Assembly (NCBI RefSeq): GCF_018304765.1 | Contig: NZ_CP072642.1 | Coordinates: 1 to 64,000, forward strand | Reading direction: 5' to 3' | DNA length: 64,000 nt | Source: Chloracidobacterium sp. N | Lineage (GTDB): Bacteria; Acidobacteriota; Blastocatellia; Chloracidobacteriales; Chloracidobacteriaceae | Part shown: positions 1-9,919 of the stretch, in pieces | How the letters are laid out: every line of letters begins with the position of its first letter | How positions within the stretch are numbered: the stretch's first letter is position 1 | The notes under the pieces: model-generated | What the model saw: the letters and a program-made list of their open reading frames with translations, nothing else | What the model was told of the DNA's origin: nothing | The model's database searches: none | Made by a program: the position numbers and the translations under genes

Positions 1-1398
<1,398 letters not shown>

Positions 1399-1404
1399 AC
1401 TTAG

Positions 1405-1436
1405 GGCAGTTTTCCACAGATCTGTGGAAAACTGCC
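1405..1436. repeat. 32-bp perfect palindrome of two head-to-head DnaA boxes in oriC
   Basis: The two half-sites are exact reverse complements, centred on AGATCT, and each contains one TTTTCCACA nonamer (1410-1418 plus strand, 1423-1431 minus strand). The arrangement would place two DnaA molecules on opposite strands with a fixed 4-bp spacing. It begins a few bases after the dnaA stop codon, so it could also form a hairpin at the end of the dnaA transcript. Confidence 0.85.
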
Positions 1437-1580
1437 TGTGGATGACCTGTGGAACCTGTGGAAAACTCTGCCCACCTCCCGAAGTTTTCCACAGGTTCCA
1501 CAGGAAAGGGCTTTTTTTCCACAGCTTTTTCCACAGCCAAATTCAAGCCTAAGTGTTCTAAAATCAACATCTTGTAATTT

Positions 1581-1619
1581 TTTTCCACATTTCCACAGGC
1601 CCTACTAGGACTACTAGAT
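1581..1619 (+). promoter_or_regulatory. Putative basal unwinding element: DnaA boxes, GC spacer, DnaA-trio-like triplets
   Basis: A TTTTCCACA box (1581-1589) and an overlapping near-box (1589-1597) are followed by a short GC-rich spacer (1598-1602) and then the triplets CTA CTA GGA CTA CTA (1602-1616). On the opposite strand these read 3'-GAT-GAT-CCT-GAT-GAT. In Bacillus subtilis the basal unwinding system has this order: DnaA boxes, GC-rich spacer, 3'-GAT-type trios. Function here is inferred from that matching order only. Confidence 0.6.
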
Positions 1620-1672
1620 CATGATCCATGTGGATATTTTATGAGTTGTAGTAAAAAGACGCCCGCCCGGAA

Positions 1673-3382
1673 TCAGCGGTACGCAGCGGTTCGGGCAGCC
1701 CGCTCAAGGCAAATCTGGGCCTTCAAACCGGGAAAGACCGTTGCCCAAATCGGCAGCACCTGCTGGGCGCACCACACTTCCAGGCTGATGTCCGTGTTGT
1801 CCACGGGAATGGGCACAATCTGCAGGCTCTGGTCCTGCATCTCCACAATGACTTCCTTGACTTTGCCGCCGTGGCGACGGTCAAGGGCATCGGCGAGGCG
1901 CAGGATGGGAATCAGCCTGGTGACGGTTTCCTGATGGACCGGCAGAAGGCGGGTGAAGTCTTCGTGCTTGCGTTTTGGAAGTGAGCCACGGTGGTAGCGC
2001 GCCAGATTGGCAATGATGGCTATCTCGTGTGGATGGAAGCCGGGAAGCTCGGCGTGACGAATGAGGTACATCGCATGTTTGTGATGGCTTGTGTGTGCGA
2101 TGTGGTAGCCAATATCGTGCAGCAGCGCCGCGTAGCGAAGCCATTCCCGTTCACGCATGCCCAATCCGTGGAGGGGCAGGGTCTGGTCGAAAATCTGCTC
2201 AGCAAGCCTGGCGGTGTGGTGGGCGTGGCCGGCTTCGTAGGCATACCGGCGGGCAACGGAGAGAATACTGCGCTCCCGGATGTCCCCGGCTGACAGGGGC
2301 GTATGGGAAAGCGACCAGCCCTGTTCACGCAGGTAGTTGATGACCACCCCTTCCCGCAGCGACCACTCACAGGTGGTCAGATGCTGAATACCCAGTTCCC
2401 GGAAGATGGTCTCCAGCAGGATGCCGCCGGCAACGATGATGTCAGCCCGGCGACTGTCCACACCGGGAAGTTTGCGTCGCGCTTTATGCGGCATCCGTTG
2501 CAGACGGCGGTTGAGGGCTTGCAGCTCCGCGTAGGTCAGTTCTGATGCAAAGGATGTAAATGCGACCTTCTTGGGCGCTGGGGCCTTTGTTTCCAGGGAG
2601 CGTGTATCGGGCTTGGCAGCGGCAAGGGCGAGGATGGTTCCAGAGGTTCCGACGACCCGCTGAAAACCTCCGGCCTCCTGGATTTCACGCACCGTCCGGG
2701 CAAGGCCGCTCTGAATGTAGGTGGTGAGGGCTTCAATTTCAGCGCGCGAAGGTGGGTCCTGCCGGCTCAGAAACTGCTCCTGAAGACGGACTGCGCCCAG
2801 CTTGACCGAGGCCAGATAGGCTGGCGTCTGGCCGTCCGTCAGAATGAACTCGGTGCTTCCGCCCCCGACATCAATGATGAGTCCGCGTTCACCCTGGAAA
2901 TCGGTAACTTCAGCGACCGCCAAGGCAATGAGCCGGGCCTCTTCGACGCCGGGAAGAATCTCAACTTTCAGCCCGATTTCCTGTTCGACACGCTGGAGGA
3001 AAACCTCCCGGTTCCAGGCTTCCCGGATGGCGCTCGTCGCCACCACCAGCACGGCTGTCACGTCGTGCGCGTGCGCCAGGTCGGTGAAACGACGAAGGGT
3101 AGCGACGGCGGCTTTGATTTTTTCGTCCGTCAGGTGGTGGGTTTCGGTGAGACCAGCGGCCAGGCGTACGGTGTCTTTCTCCCGTTCAATGATACGCAGT
3201 CTTTCTCCCGGACGGGCTTCAGCAATGATGAGATGGATCGAGTTTGAGCCAACGTCTATCGCCGCAACGCGGTGAAGTGCTGAACCCGGCCTGGGTGAGA
3301 TGCTTTGACGGGGAGCCGCAGGCAATGGTGAGTCCCGGGAACGTAGGGTGATTTCAGGCAGAGACCGGTAGGGAAGGGCCAA
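1673..3382 (-). CDS. Ppx/GppA-family phosphatase with C-terminal HD domain
   Basis: Exopolyphosphatase / guanosine pentaphosphate phosphatase family. The ASKHA-fold phosphatase part begins near residue 38 with AAIDVGSNSIHLIIAEA and has the phosphate-binding IDVGGGSTEF loop near residue 170. The C-terminal third contains an HD-type metal site (LLHDIGYH), as in long Ppx proteins. Family members release phosphate from polyphosphate or convert pppGpp to ppGpp, and sequence alone does not decide between these. The longest reading frame starts at a TTG with no clear ribosome-binding site, and the first 37 or so residues look non-conserved, so the true start may lie downstream. It is convergent with dnaA across oriC. 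Confidence 0.85.
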   Translation of the reverse strand: MALPYRSLPEITLRSRDSPLPAAPRQSISPRPGSALHRVAAIDVGSNSIHLIIAEARPGERLRIIEREKDTVRLAAGLTETHHLTDEKIKAAVATLRRFTDLAHAHDVTAVLVVATSAIREAWNREVFLQRVEQEIGLKVEILPGVEEARLIALAVAEVTDFQGERGLIIDVGGGSTEFILTDGQTPAYLASVKLGAVRLQEQFLSRQDPPSRAEIEALTTYIQSGLARTVREIQEAGGFQRVVGTSGTILALAAAKPDTRSLETKAPAPKKVAFTSFASELTYAELQALNRRLQRMPHKARRKLPGVDSRRADIIVAGGILLETIFRELGIQHLTTCEWSLREGVVINYLREQGWSLSHTPLSAGDIRERSILSVARRYAYEAGHAHHTARLAEQIFDQTLPLHGLGMREREWLRYAALLHDIGYHIAHTSHHKHAMYLIRHAELPGFHPHEIAIIANLARYHRGSLPKRKHEDFTRLLPVHQETVTRLIPILRLADALDRRHGGKVKEVIVEMQDQSLQIVPIPVDNTDISLEVWCAQQVLPIWATVFPGLKAQICLERAARTAAYR

Positions 3383-3582
3383 CTACGACAACCAACACTG
3401 GCGAGGCTAGCAAAAAATTGACCGCACCTCAAGTAACTGACACGCCATGAAGACAGTGCGAAAGTGGGGGCAACGTCAATGAACTTCGGTTTGGCACTCC
3501 CGCTGCAGCCATCCTGCTGGGAAGGATGGCGGGGTGGGAGACGCCAGCCCACCACTTTCGCCTTACGGAGGATATTACCTGA

Positions 3583-4356
3583 ATGTCGTCCCCAAGACAC
3601 ACCTTTGAGCGACGATTGGCTTGCTGTTGTTTTGCGCCTCTTATGGCGCTGGCCTTTGTTCATCCCACTGCCATTGCCCAGTCCAAGTCACCAGCAAAGC
3701 CGGCTGTCAGTCAGCCCGCTGTCACGCCAGAGGAAAAGACGCCCAAAAGCACACCGGCGCTGACAAATGAGCAACTTCAGGCCGACCCCGAAGCCGCCCT
3801 CAAGGTACTGCTCGAAGGCAATCGCCGCTTTGCCGCCGGCGAAACCATCCATCCCCGCCAGGACATTGCGCGGATTCGTGAAACGGCCAAAGGGCAAAAA
3901 CCCTTTGCCATCATCATCGGCTGCTCTGATTCCCGGGTGCCCAACGAAATTGTCTTTGACCAGGGACTGGGCGACCTGTTCATCGTTCGGACCGCCGGCC
4001 AGGTTTCGACCTATTCTTCGTGGGGAAGTATCGAATTTGCCGAGGAAGTGCTTGGCGCAAAGCTCATCTTTGTGCTGGGACACACGAAATGCGGCGCGGT
4101 GCAGGCGGCGGTCCGGCTCCCGGAAGTACCAGGGCACATTGTGACCCTCATCAACGACATCAAGCCTGCTGCCCAGCGGGTCAAGGGCCAGCCCGGCGAT
4201 GAAGTCGAAAACGCCGTCCGGGAAAACGTCCGCATGCAGGTCGAAAAGCTCAAAAATCTTGAGCCGGTTCTGGCCAAGCGGTTTCGTGAGGGCAAGCTCA
4301 AGATCGTCGGCGGCGTCTATGACATTGGCACCGGTCTCATCACGCTCGTCGAGTAG
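3583..4356 (+). CDS. Beta-class carbonic anhydrase, exported
   Basis: Interconverts CO2 and bicarbonate. Zinc ligands and catalytic dyad are visible: C114, D116 and R118 in CSDSRVP, and H167 and C170 in GHTKCGAV. The first 32 residues form a signal peptide (a basic start, a hydrophobic core and an AIA-Q cleavage-like site), so the enzyme should act in the periplasm; a Pro/Lys-rich linker precedes the catalytic domain. Start ATG 3583 is preceded by GGAGG at 3567. The bicarbonate transporter gene follows 75 bp downstream and the PII-like gene after it, so the three probably form one operon for inorganic carbon capture. Confidence 0.93.
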   Translation: MSSPRHTFERRLACCCFAPLMALAFVHPTAIAQSKSPAKPAVSQPAVTPEEKTPKSTPALTNEQLQADPEAALKVLLEGNRRFAAGETIHPRQDIARIRETAKGQKPFAIIIGCSDSRVPNEIVFDQGLGDLFIVRTAGQVSTYSSWGSIEFAEEVLGAKLIFVLGHTKCGAVQAAVRLPEVPGHIVTLINDIKPAAQRVKGQPGDEVENAVRENVRMQVEKLKNLEPVLAKRFREGKLKIVGGVYDIGTGLITLVE

Positions 4357-4431
4357 TGCATCCACCAGGCTGGCATAGCGCTGCTGTGCCAGCCGACCAC
4401 CAGCCACACACCCACGCACGAGAGGAAAACC

Positions 4432-5517
4432 ATGAACGCTACCCAAGCGATGTTCTTGAGCTTGTTGTCGCCAATGGTGCTCGCTTTCATCCTTGGCGTC
4501 ATTGCCACCCGCGTCAAAAGCGACCTGAAATTTCCCGAAGACCTCTACACAGCGCTGACGATTTACCTTCTCGTCGCCATCGGTCTCAAGGGCGGCTACA
4601 AGCTTTCCATCAGTCACCTGAGCGACTTCTGGCGACCGGGCCTGGCAACGATTGCGCTGGGAGTCATTATTCCGATAGTGAGTTATTACATCCTGCGGCA
4701 GCTAGGAAAGTTCAACGTCTGGAACGCGGCGGCCATCGCAGCCCACTATGGCTCGGTGTCCGCTGTGACCTTTGGCGAGGCCATTGCCTTCCACGACACG
4801 CTCAAGGAAGAAGCCTTGCGGGCCGCCATCGAGGCCGGTGCTGTTGCTGCCGGGACAGCGGCCGATGCTCCGGCGGCCCTGGCGGTCTATCAGGCGCAGG
4901 GACTCAACTACGAAGGGTTCATGCCTTCGCTGTTAACCATCATGGAAGTTCCGGCCATTCTGGTGGCCATCATCATCGCCCGCCTGCAGAGTCGTGAGGA
5001 TTCGCTGGACGCCGGGGAAGGCGGGACGATGGGCGAGGTTCTGCGGGAGTTGCTGGCCGGGAAAAGCACCCTGCTGCTCATCGGGTTTCTCATCGTTGGT
5101 TACGTTTCGGGGAAGCGTGGCTGGGACCAGGTGGCCCCGTGGTTTGACACGCCATTCCGGGGCGTCCTGACCTTGTTCCTGCTTGAAGCCGGTCTCGTGA
5201 CCGGGCGGCGTCTGGAAGACCTGAAGAAAGTCGGTCCATTTCTCGTCGTCTTTGGCATTCTGATGCCCATTGTCAGTGCCGTGGCAGGCATCTTTGCCGG
5301 TCAGCTTGCCGGAATGACCATGGCGGGGGCGACCGTCCTGGGCGTTCTGGCGGCCAGCGCCTCATACATTGCCGCACCAGCGGCCTGCCGCGTCGCACTG
5401 CCGAAAGCCAGCCCGACCTACTACCTCACGGCCTCCCTGGCCATCACCTTTCCGTTCAACATTATTGTCGGGCTGCCGCTGTACCACTTCATTGCCACCA
5501 GGGTCTATGGGCTGTAG
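4432..5517 (+). CDS. sbtA: Sodium-dependent bicarbonate transporter, SbtA family
   Basis: An integral membrane protein of 361 residues with about ten hydrophobic segments, of the SbtA (formerly DUF897) family. Characterised cyanobacterial members import bicarbonate with sodium. Typical features include the N-terminal LSPMVLAFILGVIA segment, an AAHYGSVSAVTFGEA-like stretch about a third of the way in, and a C-terminal AAPAACRVALPKASP-type segment. A cytoplasmic charged loop near residues 185-205 separates the two halves. The start ATG follows GAGAGGAAA. It lies between a secreted carbonic anhydrase gene and a PII-like regulator gene in the same direction. Confidence 0.92.
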   Translation: MNATQAMFLSLLSPMVLAFILGVIATRVKSDLKFPEDLYTALTIYLLVAIGLKGGYKLSISHLSDFWRPGLATIALGVIIPIVSYYILRQLGKFNVWNAAAIAAHYGSVSAVTFGEAIAFHDTLKEEALRAAIEAGAVAAGTAADAPAALAVYQAQGLNYEGFMPSLLTIMEVPAILVAIIIARLQSREDSLDAGEGGTMGEVLRELLAGKSTLLLIGFLIVGYVSGKRGWDQVAPWFDTPFRGVLTLFLLEAGLVTGRRLEDLKKVGPFLVVFGILMPIVSAVAGIFAGQLAGMTMAGATVLGVLAASASYIAAPAACRVALPKASPTYYLTASLAITFPFNIIVGLPLYHFIATRVYGL

Positions 5518-5537
5518 GTCTGAAAAGGAGGACACCG

Positions 5538-5840
5538 ATGAAAACATCTGAGATGAAGCTTGTGGTGATTATCACCGAAGATGAGCTGGAGCCACGTCTG
5601 ACGAAGGAAATCCTGGCATTGGGGGCGCGTGGCTATACGGCCAGCCGGGTGCGCGGCGAGGGCTGGCACGGCGCGCGGAAGAGCGAGTGGGAAGGGGAGA
5701 ACGTCCGGATTGAGACCATCGTGCCGGAGCCCATTGCCAACAGCATTCTGGCGCACATCGCCGATCGCTACCTGCCACACTATGCCACCGTGGTTTACAT
5801 GCAGACCGTAAGCATCCTGCGCGTTGAAAAGTTCACATAG
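5538..5840 (+). CDS. PII-like protein of the SbtB type
   Basis: A 100-residue PII-fold protein with the SbtB pattern: an N-terminal KLVVIITEDELEPRLTKEI strand-helix, a GARGYTASRVRG stretch leading into the T-loop, and a second strand-helix (IVPEPIANSILAHIADRY). In cyanobacteria SbtB trimers bind adenine nucleotides, including cAMP and AMP, and gate SbtA. The start has an AAAGGAGG ribosome-binding site and lies 20 bp after sbtA, so co-translation is likely. It lacks the CGPEGC-type C-terminal redox loop of many cyanobacterial SbtB proteins. The nucleotide ligand cannot be assigned from sequence. Confidence 0.85.
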   Translation: MKTSEMKLVVIITEDELEPRLTKEILALGARGYTASRVRGEGWHGARKSEWEGENVRIETIVPEPIANSILAHIADRYLPHYATVVYMQTVSILRVEKFT

Positions 5841-5919
5841 CGTGACACTCTGGTCGTGACCCGCCAGCGTCTGGAGAGGTTGCCTTCACAGCCTGGTGCC
5901 AGGAATTTCTGTGCAGCTT

Positions 5920-5948
5920 TTGACTTGCTTTCCAACTGAAACTAGAAT
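5920..5948 (+). promoter_or_regulatory. Sigma-70-type promoter for the NYN-domain gene
   Basis: TTGACT at 5920-5925 and TAGAAT at 5943-5948 are separated by 17 bp, close to the ideal housekeeping promoter. It lies 70 bp before the NYN gene and after the sbtB-like gene, so the NYN gene is probably transcribed independently of the bicarbonate cassette. Confidence 0.6.
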
Positions 5949-6018
5949 GTTGACAAGCCAAAAACGAGGCGGCTTTTCACATTCCTGACCGTTTATTCAG
6001 TTCACAGAAAGCAGTCGC

Positions 6019-7086
6019 ATGGCATCCAATGATCTCCGGAGCAGTTCCTCCGGATCGCATCTCGCTCATGCTCCATCAAACCGTGGCCGGGTAGCGATCT
6101 TCATTGATGGCAATAACCTGTTTCACGCCGCGCGGTCGGCTGGCGTCGAAATAGACTACGCCAAGCTCCTGGCCTACCTCCGGGGGGAGGACCCGCTGCT
6201 GCGGGCCTTCTTTTATACCGGAGTGGACCAGCAGGCGGAGCGCCAGCAGGGGTTTCTGCTCTGGATGCGCCGCAACGGCTACCGTGTCGTACAGAAAGAA
6301 CTCAAAACCTTCCCGGATGGCACCAAGAAAGCCAACCTCGATGTCGAAATTGCCGTGGACATGCTGTCACTGGCCGACAAGTACGACACGGCTATCCTCG
6401 TCAGCGGGGATGAAGACTTTACGTACGCCCTCAATGTCATTGCCTACAAAGGAGTACGGGTTGAGGTGGCTGGCTTCCGCGCCAACACCTCACCGCGCCT
6501 GATTGATGTTGCCGACCGCTTTCACGAACTGGACGGCATCGTGGCTGACATCAGCAAGTCTCCAAGCAAGCGGGACTCACAACAGACAGAAGCTCTGCGT
6601 CCAAGTGGAGAGTGGTCACTTTCGCCGGATCGCCCGGCTGAGAAACCCGAATTGAGTGAAGCCGCTGCCTCTCCGGCAGAAACCGGCAGCGTTGAAATGC
6701 TTGATGAACAACCCAGTCAGCCACCGGTTCCAAGGGGCACGGGCGAACTTGTCGGAAAACCCGCCCAGCCGACGGAAACGGCACCAGCGGGAACAGCACC
6801 CCCGGAAACAGTGCCGGCGGCTGTCGAACCACCGCCTGTCACCGTGGACAATATCGTTGTGGGGGCGCTCCAGTCCGGCGAGCATCCCGTTGTGATGGCT
6901 GACGAGGCATGGGCAGCATCGGAACTGCCAACCGAAATGATACCCAGTCCTGCCCTGGAACCGTCTGCCTTTACACCTTCAACGGAACTGCCTGAAGCCG
7001 ATGCGTCGGAATCCGGCACTGAGGGCGATATGCCCGGCGGTGGCGTGCCAGGGACCGGGCAAAGCCCGGAGGTCGGGCACCACTGA
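6019..7086 (+). CDS. NYN-domain (LabA/PIN-like) protein with long acidic tail
   Basis: Residues about 26-175 form a NYN domain, a PIN-like ribonuclease fold. Acidic metal-site residues are seen in FIDGNNLFHAA, NLDVEIAVDML and VSGDEDF. Family members are RNases or LabA/DUF88-type proteins; the substrate is unknown. The remaining half, from about residue 180, is low-complexity, Pro/Glu/Thr-rich and probably disordered. No transmembrane segment is visible. It has its own promoter and stands between plus-strand and minus-strand groups. The nuclease activity is inferred from the conserved acidic residues only. Confidence 0.85.
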   Translation: MASNDLRSSSSGSHLAHAPSNRGRVAIFIDGNNLFHAARSAGVEIDYAKLLAYLRGEDPLLRAFFYTGVDQQAERQQGFLLWMRRNGYRVVQKELKTFPDGTKKANLDVEIAVDMLSLADKYDTAILVSGDEDFTYALNVIAYKGVRVEVAGFRANTSPRLIDVADRFHELDGIVADISKSPSKRDSQQTEALRPSGEWSLSPDRPAEKPELSEAAASPAETGSVEMLDEQPSQPPVPRGTGELVGKPAQPTETAPAGTAPPETVPAAVEPPPVTVDNIVVGALQSGEHPVVMADEAWAASELPTEMIPSPALEPSAFTPSTELPEADASESGTEGDMPGGGVPGTGQSPEVGHH

Positions 7087-7123
7087 ACGGCGGCCGGCCT
7101 CGGGGTTATGACAGCCAAAGGCC

Positions 7124-8752
7124 CTACGGCAGGTTTCCCGTCAACACAAATGGCCCAAGGTGCGGCCCGGGCTGATTGAGACAGGTTTCAAGCGCCAGCC
7201 TGAGCAGCGGACGGAGGTCCTCCGGCGGCAGCACGGCATCGCAGAAACCGCGCGCTGCCGCAAACCGGGCATCGAGCTGCGCTTCGTAGGTGGCCCGAAC
7301 CGCATCCATTTCCGCCTGCAAGTCCGCGTCCGGCGATTTTCCTTCCGCCTTGAGCCGTTCCAGTTGGGCTGAAAACAGCGCCATGACGGCCGATTCACCT
7401 TCCATGACGCCCATGCGTCCGGTGGGCAGCGAGAAGATGAAGTTCGGATCGAAACCCTGTCCGGCCATGGCGTAGTAACCGGCGCCCGACGCATGGTTGA
7501 CCGTCAGCACCAGCTTGGGCACGGTGGCTGTCGCCATGGCTTCAACGAAGTGAGCGCCGGCGCGGATGATGCCGGACTGCTCGGCTTCGACGCCCACCAT
7601 AAAGCCTGACACATCCTGCACGAAAAGCAGGGGCAGGCGGTGCCGGTTGCAGGTTTCGATGAAGTAGGCCACCTTCTCGGCACTCTCCCGATAGACAATG
7701 CCGCCAAAGCGCGGCGGCCGGTCGCCGGTGGACTTGATGAGGCCCCGCCGGTTGGCAATCAACCCAACCGGGATGCCTTCGACCCGCGCGTGGGCGCAAA
7801 TCATTTCACGGGCGTAATCGGCCTGAAACTCGTCGAAGGAATCAGCATCCAGCAGGGTGTCGAGCAGGGCTTCAACATCGTAGGGAAGCCGGTGATCAGC
7901 CGGCAGGATGCGGTATGCCTCCCGTGGGTCACGCCGGGGAGGCCGCGCTGGTGTAACCGAAACGGCACGGGGCGGCGGTGGCGGCAGCTCCGCCACCAAC
8001 CGCCGGAGCCGCGCCAGACAGGCCGCATCATCCGGCTCGCGGTAATGCGCCACGCCGGAAACTGTCGTGTGCATCCGCGCACCGCCTAACGCTTCCGGGT
8101 CCGAGGTCTGCCCCGTCGCTCCGCGCACGAGGTTGACCCCGCCAAGGCCCATGAAACTCGTGCCTTCAACCATGACGATGACATCCGACAGCGCCGGCAG
8201 ATAGGCGCCGCCGGCAATGCACTGCCCCATCACGGCAGCCAGTTGTGGTATGCGCAGATGCCGGCGCATCAGCGAGTTGTAGTAAAACAGCCGGGCCGCG
8301 CCATACTGTCCGGGAAACACGCCTCCCTGATAGGGCAGGTTGACGCCGGCCGAATCCACCAGATAGACAATCGGCACGCGGCAGCGCATGGCCACTTCCT
8401 GGGCCCGCAGCATCTTCGTAATGGTTTCGGGAAACCAGGCGCCGGCCTTTACCGTGGGGTCATTCGCCACAACCACGATTTCGCGCCCGTGGCAGCGTCC
8501 GATGCCCGTCACCACACCGGCCGCCGGCGCCTGCCCGTCATACCGGTCATAGGCCACGAGCAGGCCAATTTCGAGGAAGGGGGAACCGGGATCGAGCAGC
8601 CCGGCAATGCGTTCGCGGGCCGTCAGCTTCCCCTGGGCATGGAGGCGCTCGATTTTGGCTTCACCGCCGCCCAGCCGGAGCCGGGCTTCGAGTTCCCGCA
8701 GTTCGGCCGTCAGGTGTTCCAGACTCTGCGGCATCGTGGTTTTCAGCGGCAC
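7124..8752 (-). CDS. Acyl-CoA carboxylase, carboxyltransferase (beta) subunit
   Basis: Transfers the carboxyl group from biotin to an acyl-CoA. The protein has 542 residues, the length of propionyl- or methylcrotonyl-CoA carboxylase beta subunits. Two crotonase-fold halves are visible: the N-half with KLTARERIAGLLDPGSPF and the oxyanion-hole region GQCIAGGAYLPALSD, and the C-half with VQDVSGFMVG and NHASGAGYYAMAGQGFDPNF. A Pro-rich insert near residues 265-285 joins them. The general resemblance is to the methylcrotonyl-CoA type, but the substrate is not certain. GTG 8752 overlaps the stop of the upstream gene; ATG 8734 is an alternative start. The biotin-carrying alpha subunit is not in this window. 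Confidence 0.88.
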   Translation of the reverse strand: MPLKTTMPQSLEHLTAELRELEARLRLGGGEAKIERLHAQGKLTARERIAGLLDPGSPFLEIGLLVAYDRYDGQAPAAGVVTGIGRCHGREIVVVANDPTVKAGAWFPETITKMLRAQEVAMRCRVPIVYLVDSAGVNLPYQGGVFPGQYGAARLFYYNSLMRRHLRIPQLAAVMGQCIAGGAYLPALSDVIVMVEGTSFMGLGGVNLVRGATGQTSDPEALGGARMHTTVSGVAHYREPDDAACLARLRRLVAELPPPPPRAVSVTPARPPRRDPREAYRILPADHRLPYDVEALLDTLLDADSFDEFQADYAREMICAHARVEGIPVGLIANRRGLIKSTGDRPPRFGGIVYRESAEKVAYFIETCNRHRLPLLFVQDVSGFMVGVEAEQSGIIRAGAHFVEAMATATVPKLVLTVNHASGAGYYAMAGQGFDPNFIFSLPTGRMGVMEGESAVMALFSAQLERLKAEGKSPDADLQAEMDAVRATYEAQLDARFAAARGFCDAVLPPEDLRPLLRLALETCLNQPGPHLGPFVLTGNLP

Positions 8753-9195
8753 TCGCCCGCAATTTCGTGGTAGCGGTCGTGGAGTTTGTTGAGCGCCTGT
8801 TTGATCTCCCCGTCGCCGGCCTGGCGGGCCACAAGCTGGGCCACTTCAGCGGCCTCCCGTTCGAGCTTCGTCAGCAGGGGACGGAGTGCTGCTGCATCGT
8901 AGCCTTTGGGCGGTCGGGAGCGCGCCCACAGCCGGGCCTTGCGGGCCATTTCGGCTGCCCGTTTGCGTACCGGGCCAAAGTCGCCATCTTCCATCGGGTG
9001 AAACGTTCCGGCCAGGACGGAGTGAAACTCCTCCTGGGCTTTCCACGGGGCTTTGGGCTTGGGAGCGACGCCGGTCGTGGGTTCCTGCACCACGGCAGGC
9101 CCGACCGCCGTATGCCCGGCGGACATCTGTCCACTGATACCGAACGCCAGAACCAGCGCGGTGAAACCGGTTGCAAAGGATTTGGTACGAATCAT
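8743..9195 (-). CDS. Small exported protein of unknown function
   Basis: From ATG 9195 the protein has 150 residues and begins with a signal peptide (MIRTKSFATGFTALVLAFGI). The mature part is helical and charged, with a heptad-like C-terminus (LLTKLEREAAEVAQLVARQ). It resembles cytochrome c'-like or metal-sensor four-helix proteins only in its helical pattern, and no haem motif is present. A longer frame back to 9294 would overlap folE and lose the signal peptide, so I reject it. It is the middle gene of a probable operon: folE ends 23 bp upstream and the carboxylase start overlaps its stop. Confidence 0.65.
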   Translation of the reverse strand: MIRTKSFATGFTALVLAFGISGQMSAGHTAVGPAVVQEPTTGVAPKPKAPWKAQEEFHSVLAGTFHPMEDGDFGPVRKRAAEMARKARLWARSRPPKGYDAAALRPLLTKLEREAAEVAQLVARQAGDGEIKQALNKLHDRYHEIAGECR

Positions 9196-9218
9196 TCCTG
9201 GTGAGACTCCATGAGAAA

Positions 9219-9842
9219 TCACCCGCCCGGGCTGGTTGCCTGGCGGGAAAGGTAGTTGAAAAACTGCTCGCGCCACGGGCTTTCCTGAAAGCATCCCCGC
9301 ATGACGGTGCTTTCCACAAAGCCGTCAGCGCGAACGCCGCGCATTTCCATGCACATCTGACGTGCAACCAGGCAGACGGCAACCCCTTGGGGATGACAGA
9401 CCCGCTCGATGGCGGTAGCGACATCCATGGCCAGACGTTCCTGAAGTTGCGGCCGGCGTGCCGCATGCTCAAGCAGTTTGGCTGGCGCGCCAATGCCCAT
9501 CGCCAGCGCGGCGGGGACGTAAGCCACGTAAGCTGCGCCGAAAAACGGCGTCAGATGGTGGGCGCACATCGAATGGAACGACATCCTGCCAACGGCAATG
9601 AACTGACCGGACAGCTCGGCGGCCGGAAAGGTTGAAACCACCGGCGGTGGCTGGTCTGCAATGAAGGGTGCAAAAAACTCCGCCCAGAACTCCGCAACGT
9701 TTTCCGCCGTGCGCTCCAGATGGGTATCACGGTCTGCGGTCAGCCGCAGCGCCTCCAGCATGCGTTGCAGGGCGCGGGCTGCCGTCAGCAGTTCCATTCC
9801 ATCGTTGCTCTCTGGCTTGGTTTGCTCGTCGTGCTTCGGCAT
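9219..9842 (-). CDS. folE: GTP cyclohydrolase I family protein with altered active site
   Basis: FolE normally opens GTP to dihydroneopterin triphosphate, the first step to folate and other pterins. At 207 residues the length fits. The zinc site is recognisable: C93 and H96 in [10 protein letters not shown], and C164 in [10 protein letters not shown]; the substrate-binding QER motif (134-136) is present. Two normally conserved residues are changed. The Glu of CEHH is Ala94, and the catalytic His two residues before the last zinc Cys (His179 in E. coli) is Gln162. The protein may therefore have altered or partial chemistry. It is the first gene of a three-gene minus-strand group, divergent from asnS. 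Confidence 0.85.
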   Translation of the reverse strand: MPKHDEQTKPESNDGMELLTAARALQRMLEALRLTADRDTHLERTAENVAEFWAEFFAPFIADQPPPVVSTFPAAELSGQFIAVGRMSFHSMCAHHLTPFFGAAYVAYVPAALAMGIGAPAKLLEHAARRPQLQERLAMDVATAIERVCHPQGVAVCLVARQMCMEMRGVRADGFVESTVMRGCFQESPWREQFFNYLSRQATSPGG

Positions 9843-9919
9843 GCTATTCCCACAATCGTGACAAGGCTCACGCTATCACAAGTTTGTCCCGTGATGCTCC
9901 CAACGATATTGAAACAACC

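Larger units (their letters stand above)
1399..1645. other. oriC: Chromosomal origin of replication, oriC
   Basis: This non-coding stretch after dnaA is filled with DnaA boxes. The exact nonamer TTTTCCACA occurs seven times: plus strand at 1410, 1485, 1515, 1527 and 1581, minus strand at 1423-1431 and 1457-1465. Near matches lie at 1437-1445, 1448-1456, 1494-1502, 1589-1597 and 1629-1637. Every exact copy has T at position 3, whereas the usual consensus is TTATCCACA. The right part (about 1540-1590 and 1617-1645) is AT-rich and could be the unwinding element. A long palindrome and DnaA-trio-like triplets are listed separately. No gene is visible here; I infer origin function from box density and position beside dnaA. 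Confidence 0.9.

Noticed and set aside
8743-9294. A longer start for the small exported protein at 9294
   Set aside because: It would overlap folE by 76 bp and place the signal peptide inside the protein.
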